Part shown: piece by piece, positions 14,001-27,000 of the stretch
Numbering within the stretch: position 1 is the stretch's first letter
Layout of the letters: every line of letters begins with the position of its first letter
From: Brachypodius melanocephalos
Taxonomy: Eukaryota > Chordata > Aves > Passeriformes > Pycnonotidae
NCBI GenBank assembly: GCA_013398615.1
Contig: VZSR01003798.1
Span: forward strand, 8,462,258 to 8,526,257
Reading direction: 5' to 3'
DNA: 64,000 nucleotides
Translations under genes and position numbers: made by a program
The notes under the pieces: model-generated
Databases searched by the model: none
What the model was told of the DNA's origin: nothing
The model's input: the letters and a program-made list of their open reading frames with translations, nothing else

Positions 14001-17000
14001 TTTTGATGGCTCAATTAATCTTATTACAACCCATCTAGTTATTTCAAAGCCAGAAGTTTAAAAAGTTTTAAGTAAACATTTTTACAGATTTTTGTAAGAA
14101 ATATGTAAAAAATTTTCATATCAATTTATGTACAGTGTCTCAGCTGTAAATCTAATATTACAGAAAGCACATACAAAAATTATTAAGTTACATAAAATCT
14201 GTAAGTCATCTGCAGAAGAGTACTTTCCTGCAGTGTTTCTACAGGATTTTGTGGTGCTTTATGAATCTGGTAAATGCCAGTATTTTCATCAGCTAAGAAA
14301 CTGAAACAGACAGAAACTGAATAGATAGAGGGTATGAACACAATTACACCTATGAATGGGTTCTTTACTCCAGACATGAGATCCTGTTGCTTTGTCTTTA
14401 TTCCACCATAATGAAATAGTCCTGCAGTATAGGTATTTTTGTCTTCAGAGCCAGACAGCAATTGTCATAAGAGTGAACAGTCACAGCACATTCCCTGCTC
14501 CCCAGGGGACCAATAAAACCCACCAGAACCAGCCAGCACATTTCAGCCGCCCTCACAGTAGCCAGCACTGAAATACAATGGAATTACCTTGACTGGAGTG
14601 TCGTGAGTCACTGAAGGTTGGTTATAAATCCTGAACCCAGCCCATATGGGGAGGCAGATATATGGTACACTTAGGAAAATAGCAGGACACACTTTTGTTC
14701 CGTATTTGCCTGTTAAAAAAAATTATTACAAGATTTATGAGAATTTGTAAGCTCTGTTGCAGAAGAATTTAAAAATGTGCTATTTAACATCAAACCTGAA
14801 GCAACTATGGTAATGTAAACAAACATAAAACATTAGAAATCACTGTTAACACACAAATCTTGACAAGCACATGCTCAGCAGAAGTAGAGACACAGGTTAA
14901 AGAGAGCCTATGAGACAGGAAGCCATTTCAGAATTAGGGACTCTCTGAGAAGATGGGAAGCCACGTCTGTCACTCTGCATTGGGTAATCCTATAGGATGG
15001 GACAGCTTTCAAATCTCTCAATGGAACCTGCTTCAAATAGAGACCTCATTCTTTTTAAAATGGGGGGACAAATATATCCATTTTCAAGATCTGATACTGC
15101 ATTTGTTTTCCAAAGTGCTGACTTCTCCCACAGGCCTGTACTAAGGACAAAACTTTCAGAAAGCTCTCCTCAGCCTCAAGTAAACCAGGAAAATGTGTGT
15201 CTTTGACACTGGCTACTCTGTGTGTCAGAAAGGAAGGTGGCAGGCATGCTCTTGAGAGGCTTTCTAAAAGGAAAGAGGAAGGGACAGTCACAGTAAACCT
15301 GCTGTTTTCTGTGGTGAGTGTATCTTCAGAGGAGGGAGCTGACTGGCCCCAGCCTGCACCATGAATATTCCTCCTCTGGCATAAAAAGCAGGACCAAAGC
15401 AACCTTCCCGAAAGCTGACTGCAGGATTTGGACACATCAACGTTTTGGTAACATCTAAGAATGTTAAATTTAGTTTGAAAACAGAATAACTTCCAGGTTT
15501 TACTTTTAAAGGTGATTTGGGTGCCTCTTGTAAGCTGCTGGAAAGTCAGATTCTAAGCAAATTGGAAATTTTATGCAAAGTAAGATTTATGCTTTTATGA
15601 TACTAAGAGACATTACTGTCTCATGTCTTAAACCTGGTTAAAATGAAAGCCTTATAGATATATCAAAACATAACATTTTCTTTTTTCCCCTTGAAAGCAA
15701 AGTAAATTTAAAGGGGTTTTTTTTCCCCAGTCTCCATCTTTTCTTCCTCATATTTAAATTTTAGAAATCTTGTGTCTCTTTACTGATATTCCTAAAATTC
15801 CTCTTTCATATTATTATAGAAATGAACCAACACTCCACTAAAATATAAATAGCACAATGCTGAATATAGAAAATGTTTCAAAGGAAAAAGCTGGTCATAT
15901 AAATTATTTCCTTACCCACAATATTTCCAGGCATAAAGACAATGATGCTCATGATGATGGAACCCAGCCAGTACAGACCAATGGTTCTATAGCTTTGTCT
16001 GTTTACAAAAGAAAACAAGACATAATTATTGAACTGTTTCTAAAAATTCCTTACCCTAAATATTATACTCATTTCTGTGGTTGTATTTTAGCAAGTAGAG
16101 GCTTTTAAAATCTGTACCACAAGTCAAGAGTGGATTGTTGCCTCTGAGAGGGATCATGGAGAAATCCTACATTTGTGTGGGACAAGGTTATCACACGGGC
16201 AGCACAGGCTTTGGGCATACTCAGTTATTTGCTGTTTTGGCACTCCTCTGAAGGCTGACTGCATGAGCTTGCACATCACAGGCTGTACAAGAGTATAAAA
16301 CAATTAATAATTAATTTCATACTGTTAATGCTACTATGACCAGCAGGTACATTTGCCTCTGGAACTTAATTACTTATTCTCTCAAAGTCTTTATTCAACA
16401 GCAAGAAGCATAAGACTCTCTAGAAATAACCATTTGCTCTTAAACTTCATGTAACAGGGATGAGAGATCATCGTGGTGCTAAGCAATACATTATTCCTAT
16501 CCTAAAATTTTTATTTTAAAAACAAGGGGTTTTTTTCACACATGCTTTTAATGCACATCATCTTCCAGCTTTTAGCTAACACAGAGCCATGCAGATGTGC
16601 TGCACTCTGCAGCAGGGTGAAGACAGGATACATCTCCATGCATTTTCTGGCCTTAGTCAGCTGGGAGGAAGGGTAACTCGGCAAGGGCAGAACCCCTGAC
16701 AGCAATGACATTTTAACAGCGTTGCTTTGGCCTACGACATGAAACCACCCCAAAATAAGAATCTAAGTACTGCATGGAAAAGAAAGGCCTTTGTAGGTGA
16801 TGTGAGAATGCAGGCCAAGGGAGCAGTGCCCACATCAGAGACTCACTCCCATGCAATCGCTGCCACCATCAGCAGGTACATCAGGTAGTGCGCGGAGCCG
16901 TCCCAGTAGCAGATGACGTGGCCGTAAGCAGTGTTCAGGTAGGGCTCACCCTGGGAAAAGATACAGTGCTCAGAGCAGGAGAAACAATTCATAAACAACA

Positions 17001-20000
17001 GCAAGAAACAAGTTCAGAAAAGCAACTGGCATTCCTTCAAGCAGTGGTATGGCTTCTGACTGACAATTCACATTTCCCAGCACAGACCTGACCTGGGTGG
17101 GATCAGGTGTAACTGAATGAGTTCTACATCTGCAATAAAGGGTGCAAGATGGAAGGGGAAACTCCTTTGTGTGACTGTCAGCATTACTCTGCCACGTTAT
17201 GAAAATGTGAAATTTTCATATTTTAGTGTTAAAAAAATACAGAATAAAGATAGATTTAGCATAGAACAAATACAGATATATTTAGCAACCTAGAGATCCA
17301 CAGCAGTACTGAATATGTGGATGTTGATGTATAACCTTGTAGGGTCCAACTCATTTCATGCTTAAGTTCATGGAATCTTTTCAATGACTTCAGTGACTTT
17401 CCTGTCAAGCTCTTACTGAGCTATTTTTGGTGGATGTTGATATTTAGCAGCCAACAGATTCTGCTGACTAGGTATCTGGCATCATCATTTTTTAACTCTA
17501 CTTTAATGCCTTTCACAGTAAAGTGATTAGGCAAAAATAAAGGAGCAATTTTGTTTTCTTCTTGGTAACATATTTTGGAGTGGTCATCCACTCCTGAGTG
17601 CTATCTGTGGTTTTCTGCAACCATGTGCAGTCACGTCAATTCCCACAGAAGTTAACACAGATCAGCGTTACTGAAGTTAAGTGTAACAACAATGGAACTT
17701 GAAAGCTACATTATTTCTCCCAAATGAGTCAGTAGATTGCAAGTCAATGAAGGTTTTATCCATAACAATAACGAAGCAGGTCAACTACCAAATTCAAGAC
17801 CATTTTGAATGCGTAAGTGGCTATTTTTCTGTGATAAATACTACACCAAGTTATTTATAGTGAAGATTTTATTTACATTTGTAAGCCAAAATATTATTTA
17901 CCTCTCTCAAGTAATGAGTCATGAATCCATCAATAATTCCATCCTGTTCTAATCCAATTATTAGATTCACTACACTGGTAAAGGCAAATACAGCATAAAC
18001 TGTAAGAAGAAAAAGGGAAAAAAATTAATAAATACTTGAAATCACACAGTTGCTTCATGGTCCTATAAATTGTCAGGCAGAGATCTGCTGAACTGGATGT
18101 GTCAACTTTGAGGTCACAGATATTTAACACATAATATGACTTCTCCATATAGCTCAGGATTTTTTAATTAGTGGTTGGCCAGCACAGCTCTTAGGAAGCT
18201 TTTCTGAGGAAGGTGAAATTCTGTAGAGCTGTAGGCACAGCCTCCAAGGAAGGTCAACGTCTGCAGAAAGGACTGTGCAACCTTTCAGAAATCTTGGGCA
18301 CATGAAGTTTACAGCCTTGACTGTGGTCATCACTTGGAAAGGAGAAACGACAGCAGAAAGGAGGCGGAGAGGAAAGCACGACTTGTCATTTTTGCAGGTG
18401 AGCAAGGCAGTGCACGAGCCACAGCAGCCTAGAGCAAAGCTATGAGTGAGCCAGGACATTCAGCTTTACCAGGACATACCATAAAACAGCGGGTCTTTGG
18501 GTGGCTTTCTCTTGACAAGAACTCGAGCCAACAGAGCAATGAGAACCAGAACCAGCAATCCAACTGCAACGATTACCCAGGAACTGTAACAGGATGTAAA
18601 AAAACCGTAAAAAAGATAAAATTTAAAAGAAAAACAAAATTTTGCTTTGTCAGCCAGCTGTCCTCAAATGCACATACTCATAAAGTAACTTTTAATAATT
18701 TAACATACAGATTTTAAAGTTTATTGCATAGTCTGCCATAGTATTCATCCTATAGTTTTGCAGAATTTATGTGCCTCTCTTTTCACATGTGATCAGCTAA
18801 AAAAAGAAAATACGAAAATAACTAAATAAACAGCATATCCAGAAATCTAGGTTTGTCTCTGCCTAAAATCAGTTTTCATACTAAAATAAACAGAAACTAT
18901 GGGAAAATTAAAAGGCTATGAAAGATGAGGATCAAACCCACAGACATTTCAAGGCCAAAAAGGATCATTGGGGACCTTTTGTCTAACCTCAGCGATAAAT
19001 TATCTACTCAGGAAATTACAAATTCAAAAATAAATCACGTCAGTTCCGTGGAATAGGAGTAGCAGTGTGGGGCACCTCTGATGGATCTGGGCTTACTGCT
19101 CAGTTTTGGAAGTGCTACCAGAGGTCTCCCCAGCCCTGCAAGGCAGGACCCCTTGAGAGGGTTCAGTGATCAGCGCAGGTGGGCTCAGGCAAAAGGATCT
19201 TTTCCCTGGAGATGGAGCTATAATGTTCCTGCATGTACGGTGGGAGTCGCATAAAGCACAAAAAATCTTTGGCACAAAGCAAATTTGCTTCCTTCCCCAA
19301 GAAAATGCAAGCTAGGAAAATCAGTTTAAAATAGTTTAAATAGATTTAAGGGTGTAAATTATCTTTGGCTCCCTTTAAGGTAAGATTCTCCTCCTCAGTC
19401 TTCACTTTTGTCCTTGTGCAAGGGAAAAAAATGGAGGGGAAAATTAGGTAAAGTCCAGAAGCATAAGCTAAAAATATCTGGGACATCATTTTATACATAG
19501 TACCACCCTGTATCAAGCAAACAAGTTGTGCATGAACAAATTACATTGTGACAATATCAAACTTAGTGAAACTTGACTTAAAATTATGGCAAAGAATTTG
19601 CAAGACCAAATATTTCAGAAAATACACACACATACTTGCTAAGTCAGGATGAGCAGTACTAGCTTGTTGATTTATTTTATGCTTTGAATCTTCTGCTAGT
19701 CTGTTCTCCCAGTGATGAATTTCTTCACACCATTACAGCTGTTAATATTGCAGTGACTTTTCACTGCAGTCTATCAATTTGAAATAAATATTGGCAGTTA
19801 ATCAAGTAAGTCACCATGTGTTATTTGACATTACTCTAGCAACGAGAAACAAAAAAAAAAAAAATCAGTTATGGGCCAGAAGGAGGAAAATGAGGAAGGA
19901 ACAGATGTAGCAAAGCCCAAAAAACAAGAAGCAAATATTTGTGCAGTAAAGTTGCAAAACACTCCGGGCTGTGGGATCACAAAATACCACACAGACCTTT

Positions 20001-20552
20001 AAGCGAAGCGGGTTTTGCCATGAGGAAAGACTTTCCTTTTCTAGACCTGCGGTTTCTCCCGGGATCCTGGTTTTTGGCAGAGCGAGGGCACGGGGTCATT
20101 TCCAGTGCCCCGGGCAGGCTGAGGGTGCCGGGGGCAGCTCGGGAGCTCCCCGGGGCTGCCCGGCTCTCCCGCTGGCTTTCAAACAGAACCGGATTTTGTT
20201 CGCCAGTGTCCGCGGGGAGGCCGCGGGTCCCAGCGCGGAGCGGGCGCTGCTCCGCGCCCTCGGCGGCACGGCCGGCCCGGGGAGCGGCCGGGACACGCTC
20301 CGGGTGATGGCCACGGGCAGCGACAGCGTCCCGAGCTCGCCGCATCCCGCTCGGCTCCCGTCAGAGGACGCGGGCAGGACCCGGCCCCGCTCCGCCGCCC
20401 GCCCCGTCCCGCTCACCCCGCGCCGCCGGTGCAAACCCCGCCGGGCCCGTCCCGCCTCACCTGCCGGTGGCCGCCAGGCAGTTGAAGAGGTACGTGACGG
20501 GGATGGCGGTGAGCGAGAGCACGAACACGCCGGTGGCCGCCGAGGCGCTCAT
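1876..20552 (-). CDS. TM6SF1: TM6SF1, transmembrane 6 superfamily member 1 (10 coding exons, complete)
   Basis: Multi-pass membrane protein of the TM6SF family, known to sit in lysosomal membranes. It is the paralogue of TM6SF2, which affects lipoprotein export, and both carry two EXPERA-type domains shared with EBP and TMEM97. Coding exons on the minus strand: 20461-20552, 18480-18583, 17902-17999, 16847-16950, 15916-15998, 14588-14709, 10678-10782, 8592-8684, 7612-7731 and 1876-2067. All introns are GT/AG and all phases join. The total is 1113 bases, 370 codons plus stop, the length I recall for human TM6SF1. Recognisable stretches are the MSASAATGVFVLSL start, LLARVLVKRKPPKDPLFY, NLIIGLEQDGIIDGFMTHYL, CYWDGSAHYLMYL, MLAYMFYSVPYYV and the charged tail KPKPEEKTE. 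Nearly every exon holds one hydrophobic segment. The ATG has G at -3. The promoter is a CpG island, and the gene diverges from BTBD1. No frameshift or missing exon was seen. Confidence 0.97.
7612..7731 (-). CDS. TM6SF1: TM6SF1 exon 9
   Basis: Residues 268-307, 40 whole codons. MLAYMFYSVPYYVIALYGLL is followed by VPGCSWMPDLTLIHAGGLAQ, close to the second EXPERA end. Acceptor TTGAAATGCAG, donor GTATTT. The next intron (2068-7611) is the gene's longest at 5.5 kb; I see only low-complexity T-rich runs in it near 4170 and 6440. Confidence 0.96.
8592..8684 (-). CDS. TM6SF1: TM6SF1 exon 8
   Basis: Residues 237-267, 31 whole codons: IALDCPAELCRLYIQLHEPY, then IKDPAAYPKLQ. A lumenal or cytosolic loop with two cysteines. 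Acceptor TTCTTCTCAG, donor GTAAAG. Confidence 0.95.
9624..9641 (+). repeat. (CAA)6 microsatellite
   Basis: Six uninterrupted CAA units in TM6SF1 intron 7. Simple repeat, probably polymorphic. Confidence 0.8.
10678..10782 (-). CDS. TM6SF1: TM6SF1 exon 7
   Basis: Residues 202-236, 35 whole codons. A basic loop (QKKGLLRRP) opens a hydrophobic segment ending ATGFCIFRGM. Acceptor GTGTTGCAG, donor GTAAGT. Confidence 0.95.
14588..14709 (-). CDS. TM6SF1: TM6SF1 exon 6
   Basis: Residues 161-201: GKYGTKVCPAIFLSVPYICL, then PIWAGFRIYNQPS and a polar loop. Acceptor after an 8-T tract (TTTTTTTTAACAG), donor GTAATT. The following 3.8 kb intron holds nothing I can name. Confidence 0.95.
15916..15998 (-). 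CDS. TM6SF1: TM6SF1 exon 5
   Basis: Residues 133-160 and one base of Gly161: QSYRTIGLYWLGSIIMSIIV and on to PGNIVG. Acceptor GTAAACAG. A second AG six bases inside the exon could be used in frame. Donor GTAAGG. Confidence 0.93.
16847..16950 (-). CDS. TM6SF1: TM6SF1 exon 4
   Basis: Residues 99-132 and two bases of Glu133. It contains GEPYLNTAYGHVICYWDGSA, the most conserved acidic and aromatic stretch, then the hydrophobic segment YLMYLLMVAAIAW. Acceptor TTTTCCCAG, donor GTGAGT. Confidence 0.95.
17902..17999 (-). CDS. TM6SF1: TM6SF1 exon 3
   Basis: Residues 66-98, starting the first EXPERA-type region. It contains YAVFAFTSVVNLIIGLEQDG and FMTHYLRE. Acceptor TTCTTACAG, donor GTAAAT. Confidence 0.95.
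18480..18583 (-). CDS. TM6SF1: TM6SF1 exon 2
   Basis: Residues 31-66, in phase after one completing base. A leucine/valine-rich membrane segment is followed by the basic loop VLVKRKPPKDPLFY. Acceptor CTGTTACAG, donor GTATGT. Confidence 0.95.
18918..19060 (-). mobile_element. Old CR1-like LINE fragment, degenerate
   Basis: Within TM6SF1 intron 1, the stretch AAGGCCAAAAAGGATCATTG and the following GACCTTTTGTCTAACCTC resemble the reverse complement of amniote CR1 3' UTRs (pattern 'GGCCAGAAGGGACCATT ... GTCTGACCTC'). The similarity is from memory and the copy is badly decayed, so the borders are rough. Confidence 0.4.
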
Positions 20553-21010
20553 CCCCGCGGCGGGAGGCGGCGGCCGCCCTGCGCGCCCCAGCCCAGCCCA
20601 GCGCCGTGCCCGAGGCGCCGCCTCGCCCCGGCCCTGCCCGCCGCCCGCCCCGAGCCGCAAAGGTTAAATCCGCCTCGGAAACCGGAGCCGCCCGCCGCTC
20701 CTCCGGCCGCTCGGGGAGCGCCTCCGCCCGCCCCGGGGCTCGCCCCGCTCCCCCTCGCCCCTGCCCCGGGGTCGGGGAGTGCCCGACGGGTGATGCCGCT
20801 CTCCCGGGACGGGAGGTGCGGGTCCGGCCCCGCCGGGACGAACGCTGCTCCGGTGACCGACACAGGCGACGTGCCGAGGGGCTGCTGTGACAGCCGAACT
20901 GAGCGCCGCGACAGAGGCGTCGCGGGGTAACTGAGGGCTGAAGGCACGGAGAGGAACCAGGGCGGCGACAGCCGAGGCGCGGGGCCCCGCGAAGCGATCC
21001 GGTCTCATGA
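20060..21010. promoter_or_regulatory. TM6SF1: CpG island and promoter of TM6SF1
   Basis: An abrupt switch to GC-rich, CpG-dense sequence surrounds the TM6SF1 first exon. On the minus strand a GC box (GGGGCGGGC) lies at 20643-20651, about 90 bases before the ATG. Long open frames on both strands here (such as 19971-20930 plus) are by-products of low stop-codon frequency in GC-rich DNA. The exact transcription start cannot be read from sequence. Confidence 0.8.
20461..20552 (-). CDS. TM6SF1: TM6SF1 exon 1 (start codon)
   Basis: Encodes residues 1-30 and two bases of codon 31. It starts with ATG at 20552-20550 and ends before the donor GTGAGG. The first 25 residues form a hydrophobic segment (VFVLSLTAIPVTYLF). 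The intron that follows is 1.9 kb and holds an old CR1-like fragment. Confidence 0.95.
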
Positions 21011-24000
21011 GAGATGGATGGAGAGAGGGTCTCTTGGTCCGGCTAGTGTGGAACTCCCAGAGAAACCCGTAAAAAAATTATGCATGTCTTTTGCGTCAGT
21101 ATTTAGCTGGGTTATTCAGAACGAGGACATTAGCGTTTTTAAAAGGCTGGGGGGGAGAAAGAGTTCATTTTCCATTGAAGAGCCAAAAAACAATTAGCAA
21201 CAACTAGGTACATGTTTGACTTTATCCATCAGCCTTTTCCTTCTGGCTTCAAACTTTGCCTATACCTCAATATCAACACTGAAGTGTCAGCAGTGGAACG
21301 AGCCTTGTGTGCAAGGCAAACAGAAATAAAAACCGCTGTTCCTAGAAGTTACCGAGTGTTTAATTCCAGGACATTGGCAAGTGAGAATGTGTTGCCTGAA
21401 AAAAAAACAGCAAATGCACTTCTAGCATGCCAGGCAAGCCCTTTCTGGAAGAATTAACACCGTTGTAAAAACACTCTCTGCAATAATGGGGGCAATTCAG
21501 ACTCCTTCTTGTCGAAATGATACAGAGGATTGCCAAGGTGGCTGAGGAAACAGGGCACCTGTCTGTCAGGAGAGGCTGAAGAACTTGGCTTAGAGTGCTC
21601 TCTGTAAATACTTGAGGAGTTAACACCAGCAAGAGGAAGGTACTCTTTAATTTGAAGGACGAAGCTGTGAAGAAATTGTCACTAGTTTTCCAAAACAGCT
21701 ATGAGCAATAAAGGGTATTCTAAGTCTTTTACAGTAAATTTGGTCAGTTTAAGCAATACTCTAATGGATATAATACCTCTCACTGAAAAGAACTTGGTGA
21801 CCCAGAGCATATCTATGTTCTATATATTCTATACAAGCAAATTCTTGCATGGTTATTTCAAGTGAGAAAGATCTAGAATCTGGTCATAGATATACAAATG
21901 GGTTAAACCATGCTCAATCAAACTATCTGGTAAAAACATGATGCAACTCCTAAAAGTAATTTAGTCCACCCAAGTGTCAAAATTGCCATTGGATGAGTCA
22001 GGGCTAAATTTACCACCTCCAAATGCCTACCTTTCAATGCACAGCCGGTTTACTTCTCAAGCTTTCAAATGTATAGGCTGCTTATTTGTATGCAGCTGCC
22101 ACAGCGCAGTCTCAAGATTCATGTCTCAAGCTTCACTTCTCAGTTCCTGTGTCCCTGAAGTCAAACACTCTATGGGAAACTACTTCCTTACCACTCTGCC
22201 AGCATATTCCAGCTCTGATTTGCATCCAGTTTGTTCCTCAAGTCCTATTTAAACTTCGAAATAGAGAATGTCAAGGCACATCTTGTGGTAATCACATAGC
22301 AACTCAACAGCAGAGATGCATTGTTTGAGTCTTTTGGGTTGAGATCTACCCACTTTTGATTAGAAAGATAATTATGAGCATCTGATAGCAGAAGATACCT
22401 CTGAAATGGGATATTTGAAATGACTGTTCAAAGGGCATGTTTTCCCCTTTCATTTTCGTCTCTCACCCTATGAAAGAGACATCAGTGAGCCTTCCAGCTC
22501 CATTGTTTCCTTACCATGTCCTGACAGAGGAGGCCCCCAAGTCCACCCATGATAGTGCTGAACATGTGGATCCTGGTGTGCCACACTTTCCATAGCAGAA
22601 ATCTCTTTTTCTCGCTACAGTTTCTCCTAACTCTGGCCTTCCTGCTCCGTGCCAAAATATCCTGGCTTCTATTTCAGGGTTTAGGAAGAAACTAAAACCA
22701 CCAGCATTCTTGATGACTTTATTTTTATTTTTACAGATGAAATCAATTCTACAGAAAAAGGAAAAACTTGCTTGGCTGGCACAGTCCAAAACCACTGACC
22801 AACTTTCCCAAAGGCAAATAGCTCAAAATTTGGCTTAAGTTGGAAATTAAGTCAAAGAGCAAACAATCTCACTGTGATCAAACAACACCCTCACTTGAAA
22901 ACCAGGAGTCCTCAAAAACTAACACATGCATTTTTTGACAACTCCAAGTGTTCTTGTGGGGGAGGAAGGGGAAAGAAGAACTTCAACTTCAACTGCTTGT
23001 AACACCACCCTCTATTCACATGTACCAGAACAGTGATATAAAAATGAAGGTAGGAATAGGGTGTCTTTAACAACACAATTACTAATCAAAGTGTTATATG
23101 AAAGCTGTGTTGATAAGCTGCTGTCACCAGAATAAATGTAACCTCCCAGCTCCCTGTCACATACTCAATTATATTCATTTCTTGATGTCACAAAATATTT
23201 TTTCTTCCCCCCCCTCCGATTTTATAAATGGTAACATCATCCTGAGACATGTGAATGCCCTAACTTGTAGAAAATCAAACAACTATTTAACTATTTAGCA
23301 ATATTAGATGTCAGGATAAGATTAAAAAAATACATATATCCTACACAAATTGCAGTGAAGCTTAGGAAAGCAAAATGGAGCAATGAAAATGGAGGCTCCT
23401 TCCCATGCAGAAATTGTCAGAGGATCATATTTATTGACAACAAGAGATTCCCAGAGTTCTGAACGTATGTTTCATGTAAAAGATAGTCCCTCCAGCAGCA
23501 CAGTGCCAAAACTGGTGATCCTTGACCACACTGCAACATTCTTGTGTCAGAAGCTATGTAACTTCTGTCTAAATAGTAATTTCAAAATAGGCAACCTAAC
23601 TCTCCATCAAATCACAAGTATCAGCCTTATGCCACATGTCAGATTCCTCACTGGGAATCCTGGCCACAGCAAGAAACCAGTTCCACTTGTGTGGCTCCTC
23701 AGCTGGCAAAGTTCAACTCACGAGCAGTACATATGCTTGGGCTGATGTCTGTTGGCTTAATTAGAACATTAATCACTCCTTATCATATGGAAGTTGTTTC
23801 TCTGCAGTCTCTGTACTAAATGGTGGCAGAGCAGTTCTCATGTCAGGACTGAGAAGGCATTTGTAAGTGTGCCAGCAAAATACTGTGGGGAATATAAAAA
23901 TAGGTAATTTATTAATGGTCAGCTACAAAGTAGGAGATTAACTGGCCTTTGTGTCTACTTTTAGCCTGAGGAATAGCTCTTACCTTTAATGACTGCCCAT

Positions 24001-27000
24001 TAAATCATGACTACTTGTAGGATTCAACCTTATATTAAAACATAGTTGTCTTAATTTAAAATCAAAATCACAGTAATCTAAACAAACATAGGTAGCTGAA
24101 CCTCAAGCAAGCTCATGAAGATCAATGCAAGGATTAAGAGACACTATTTATATCTCTTGGAAGCACTGCTCATGTGTTCACACAGGGCTCTGCCAAGCAG
24201 CAAGCTTTCATTGCATTATGATGCCAGCTACAAAATGCCATCCTGCTACAAAACAACTTGTGTCATTCAATTTTTATGGAACTAAGCTGATACATTTTGG
24301 AGGCTCTACTTTCCTGTATATGAAAGGGAGTTTTTAAAGCAAGAGAAGTCAGTAACCAACAGTCCAGATAAAGATGGTGGATTAAAAGGTGAATTAAGAG
24401 ATTAATTAAAAGCTTCATGTTTGGGTCTTTTGTTAATGTGTTAATTTGCTGAGAGAGCATCTTAGACCACACATAACTGCCATTCTGTAACAGCTTTAAA
24501 GCCAACCTCTTCTGTTTCTGATTTTCTTGTTAGCTGAGGATGTAACAGGTAATAAGTAATGCTTTATTGTAAATCTCAGACTGCATGGTGCATCAGAGGC
24601 AACACAATGCAGCTCACATGGGGGTCAGGAGGCCATGTGCTGATGATCTGCTGAGGATCTGGGGGGATTCACCAACAGCAATCACAGCATCAAAGCAGAA
24701 TCCAAAGAGGAACTGGTGATCCGTGACCATTCCACTTACAAATTTGAGTATCAGCACCTCAAAACCAGCTGATTTTTTGTGCTACAACCTTCCTATTCAC
24801 CAAACAATGACATTAAGAGTGAAAAAAGACATGCCAGAGTAGAATTAATAGGCATTATATTAAAAGGGAGCATGTCAATTGTACTATTTGTCTTAAACTG
24901 GAAATGGCAAGTGCGATTTCTCAGTAAGAATCTTGTTAATTATGTGGAAATTAAGCTGCTAGCGAAATAGCCTGGTAGAAGTGTAGGAAATAAGGATTCT
25001 GTCTGGAACACTGCTGTGCCTCAACACATTTAGCAGGGATTGAAAGGTAAATAGCTTCACGAAATAGCCACTGGTCAGTCATAAAGACATGATGGTAATA
25101 ACAAATAGAATAATTTCCTCTCCTTTGCTTCTTCAGCTATGCAGTAGCAGAATATTTTTAATTCTTTAAAATACATGTCAAAGTATAGCATTTTTCATAG
25201 AACCAGCCATGTCAGTATTTCAAATTATATGTAAAATAGGTATGTGGTGAGTAGAATCTTTTATGGCTTAAATAATTGGTTTTGTTTTGTAATTACTTTC
25301 AGAGAAAAGATGTGATGAATTTTGCTGTTGCCCTTTGCTGTATGTTTTTGAAATGCATAAATGTGCCAAATGAGAAACGAAAGAGCTGCTTCCACAACTG
25401 GAGCCCTCAAAAACTTCCATGTCACATTTGTATCAGATGTACACATCTCTAAGCCACAATTCTGAAAAATTTCACAGAAATGCTTTGATGAGCAGGAATG
25501 TTTATGGTAACAGTGTACTGTAAGTAATAATTACTATACAACAATAGAAATTAAAGTACAAGTCATTAGTACTGTCACTAAAATGAGAAAACTATTGCTA
25601 TAATAGAGGGCACAAGATACATAATTACCTTAATACGCCAGGACAGCTAGCCAGCACAGCTGAAAATGCAAAATAAAATGCTCAGATAAAAGAATTACTT
25701 GTAGAAATGATAGCACAAAGAATTATTATGAATTTTAAAAATTCTGAGAATGTTTCATTCTTATGATCAGTTTTAGAATACAGGTGGATTTATACCAGAG
25801 GAAAAGCACCAGTTTCTCTTATTATGGCTTTTTAAAATCAACATTATATAGGCACTTTACAAGACAAAAGAATGAAACTCAATCCCTGCCCTTAGCTTTA
25901 CTCAGATCTAAGGCAGTTTTCTGTGCCTGAGTGGACCCTGTGCTCCCAAAAGTGGATCTGTTATCTGCCACAGACCCCACAGACCCCACATCCCAACAGT
26001 ACAGGCTAATGCAAGCCAGAGAGAAGATAGCCATAACAACCACAAGAAAAAGCCCAAGCATACAACATTGTTTTTGTGGTTGTTATTAACTGTAGTTATT
26101 AAAAATTACACATTTGAGAAACTGTAATGCTACTGGTAATTCAGTGATGGCAACAGTAATATGCATGTCTGTCATTCACGGCAGTGGCAGGGATCAGATA
26201 TAGGGGATTTTAAGAATCTAATTGAGCATGGAAAGAAAAATATGTAATCAAATGGCCCCAGCCAGGAAGCTTAATCAGAAACAAATCTGTGATTTACTCT
26301 GAATTATTCCCTTCCCTCCTGAAGCAGAGAAAGGATGCTCACTGCTTATGAGAACAATTGCTAATCACTGTGAAAATGTGTGCCAGCTCAAAAACTCTGA
26401 TCATAACAACAAACAGCTCCTTGGAGCACACACAAAGCTGGGTTCATGTGGGGAAAAGAAGGAAAGGGAAGAGAATTTAAATCATTACGGAACAAATGGT
26501 TGAAAACAATACTCTTAGTAACCTAAACCTTTTTGATGGCTCTCTGAGAACTGGCCCCGTTTCAGGAACAGGGGAGGCCAGGGTCACTGGGCAGGCATCC
26601 CTGTGTCTCTGGGACATCCCTGGCATCACAGGTATCTCAGAAATCCCTGCACTTTGATCACAGCATTCTTTGCTTCTTCTTCAGTACATGTAAACACACT
26701 CTCCCTGCTGACAGGTGAAGGAAGCTCAAGACTTGGAGAGTACTTCCTTCATGAATTTCCACAGAAAAAAGGTACCAGGTCAGCACAGGCTTGCTCAGGC
26801 TATTATGTAGACCTTGAAAATTTGCTGTTCAAATGTGTAGACACTCCCTGACCTTCTGTTTTGCTGGCTAGAGATCAGGACAACCTTCACAACTACATAA
26901 TATAATACTGTTGAACTTTTGTTTGCAGCCCTTGATTTGTAACTATTTTGATATGTGAGATCAAACAAAAAAAATGTCTTCTTGAACTGCTTATATAAAT

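Noticed and set aside
19971..20930. 319-codon open frame on the plus strand at the TM6SF1 CpG island
   Set aside because: It runs antisense over TM6SF1 exon 1, is composed of Arg/Pro/Ala/Gly as expected from GC-rich DNA, and shows no domain. Other frames here are also open.
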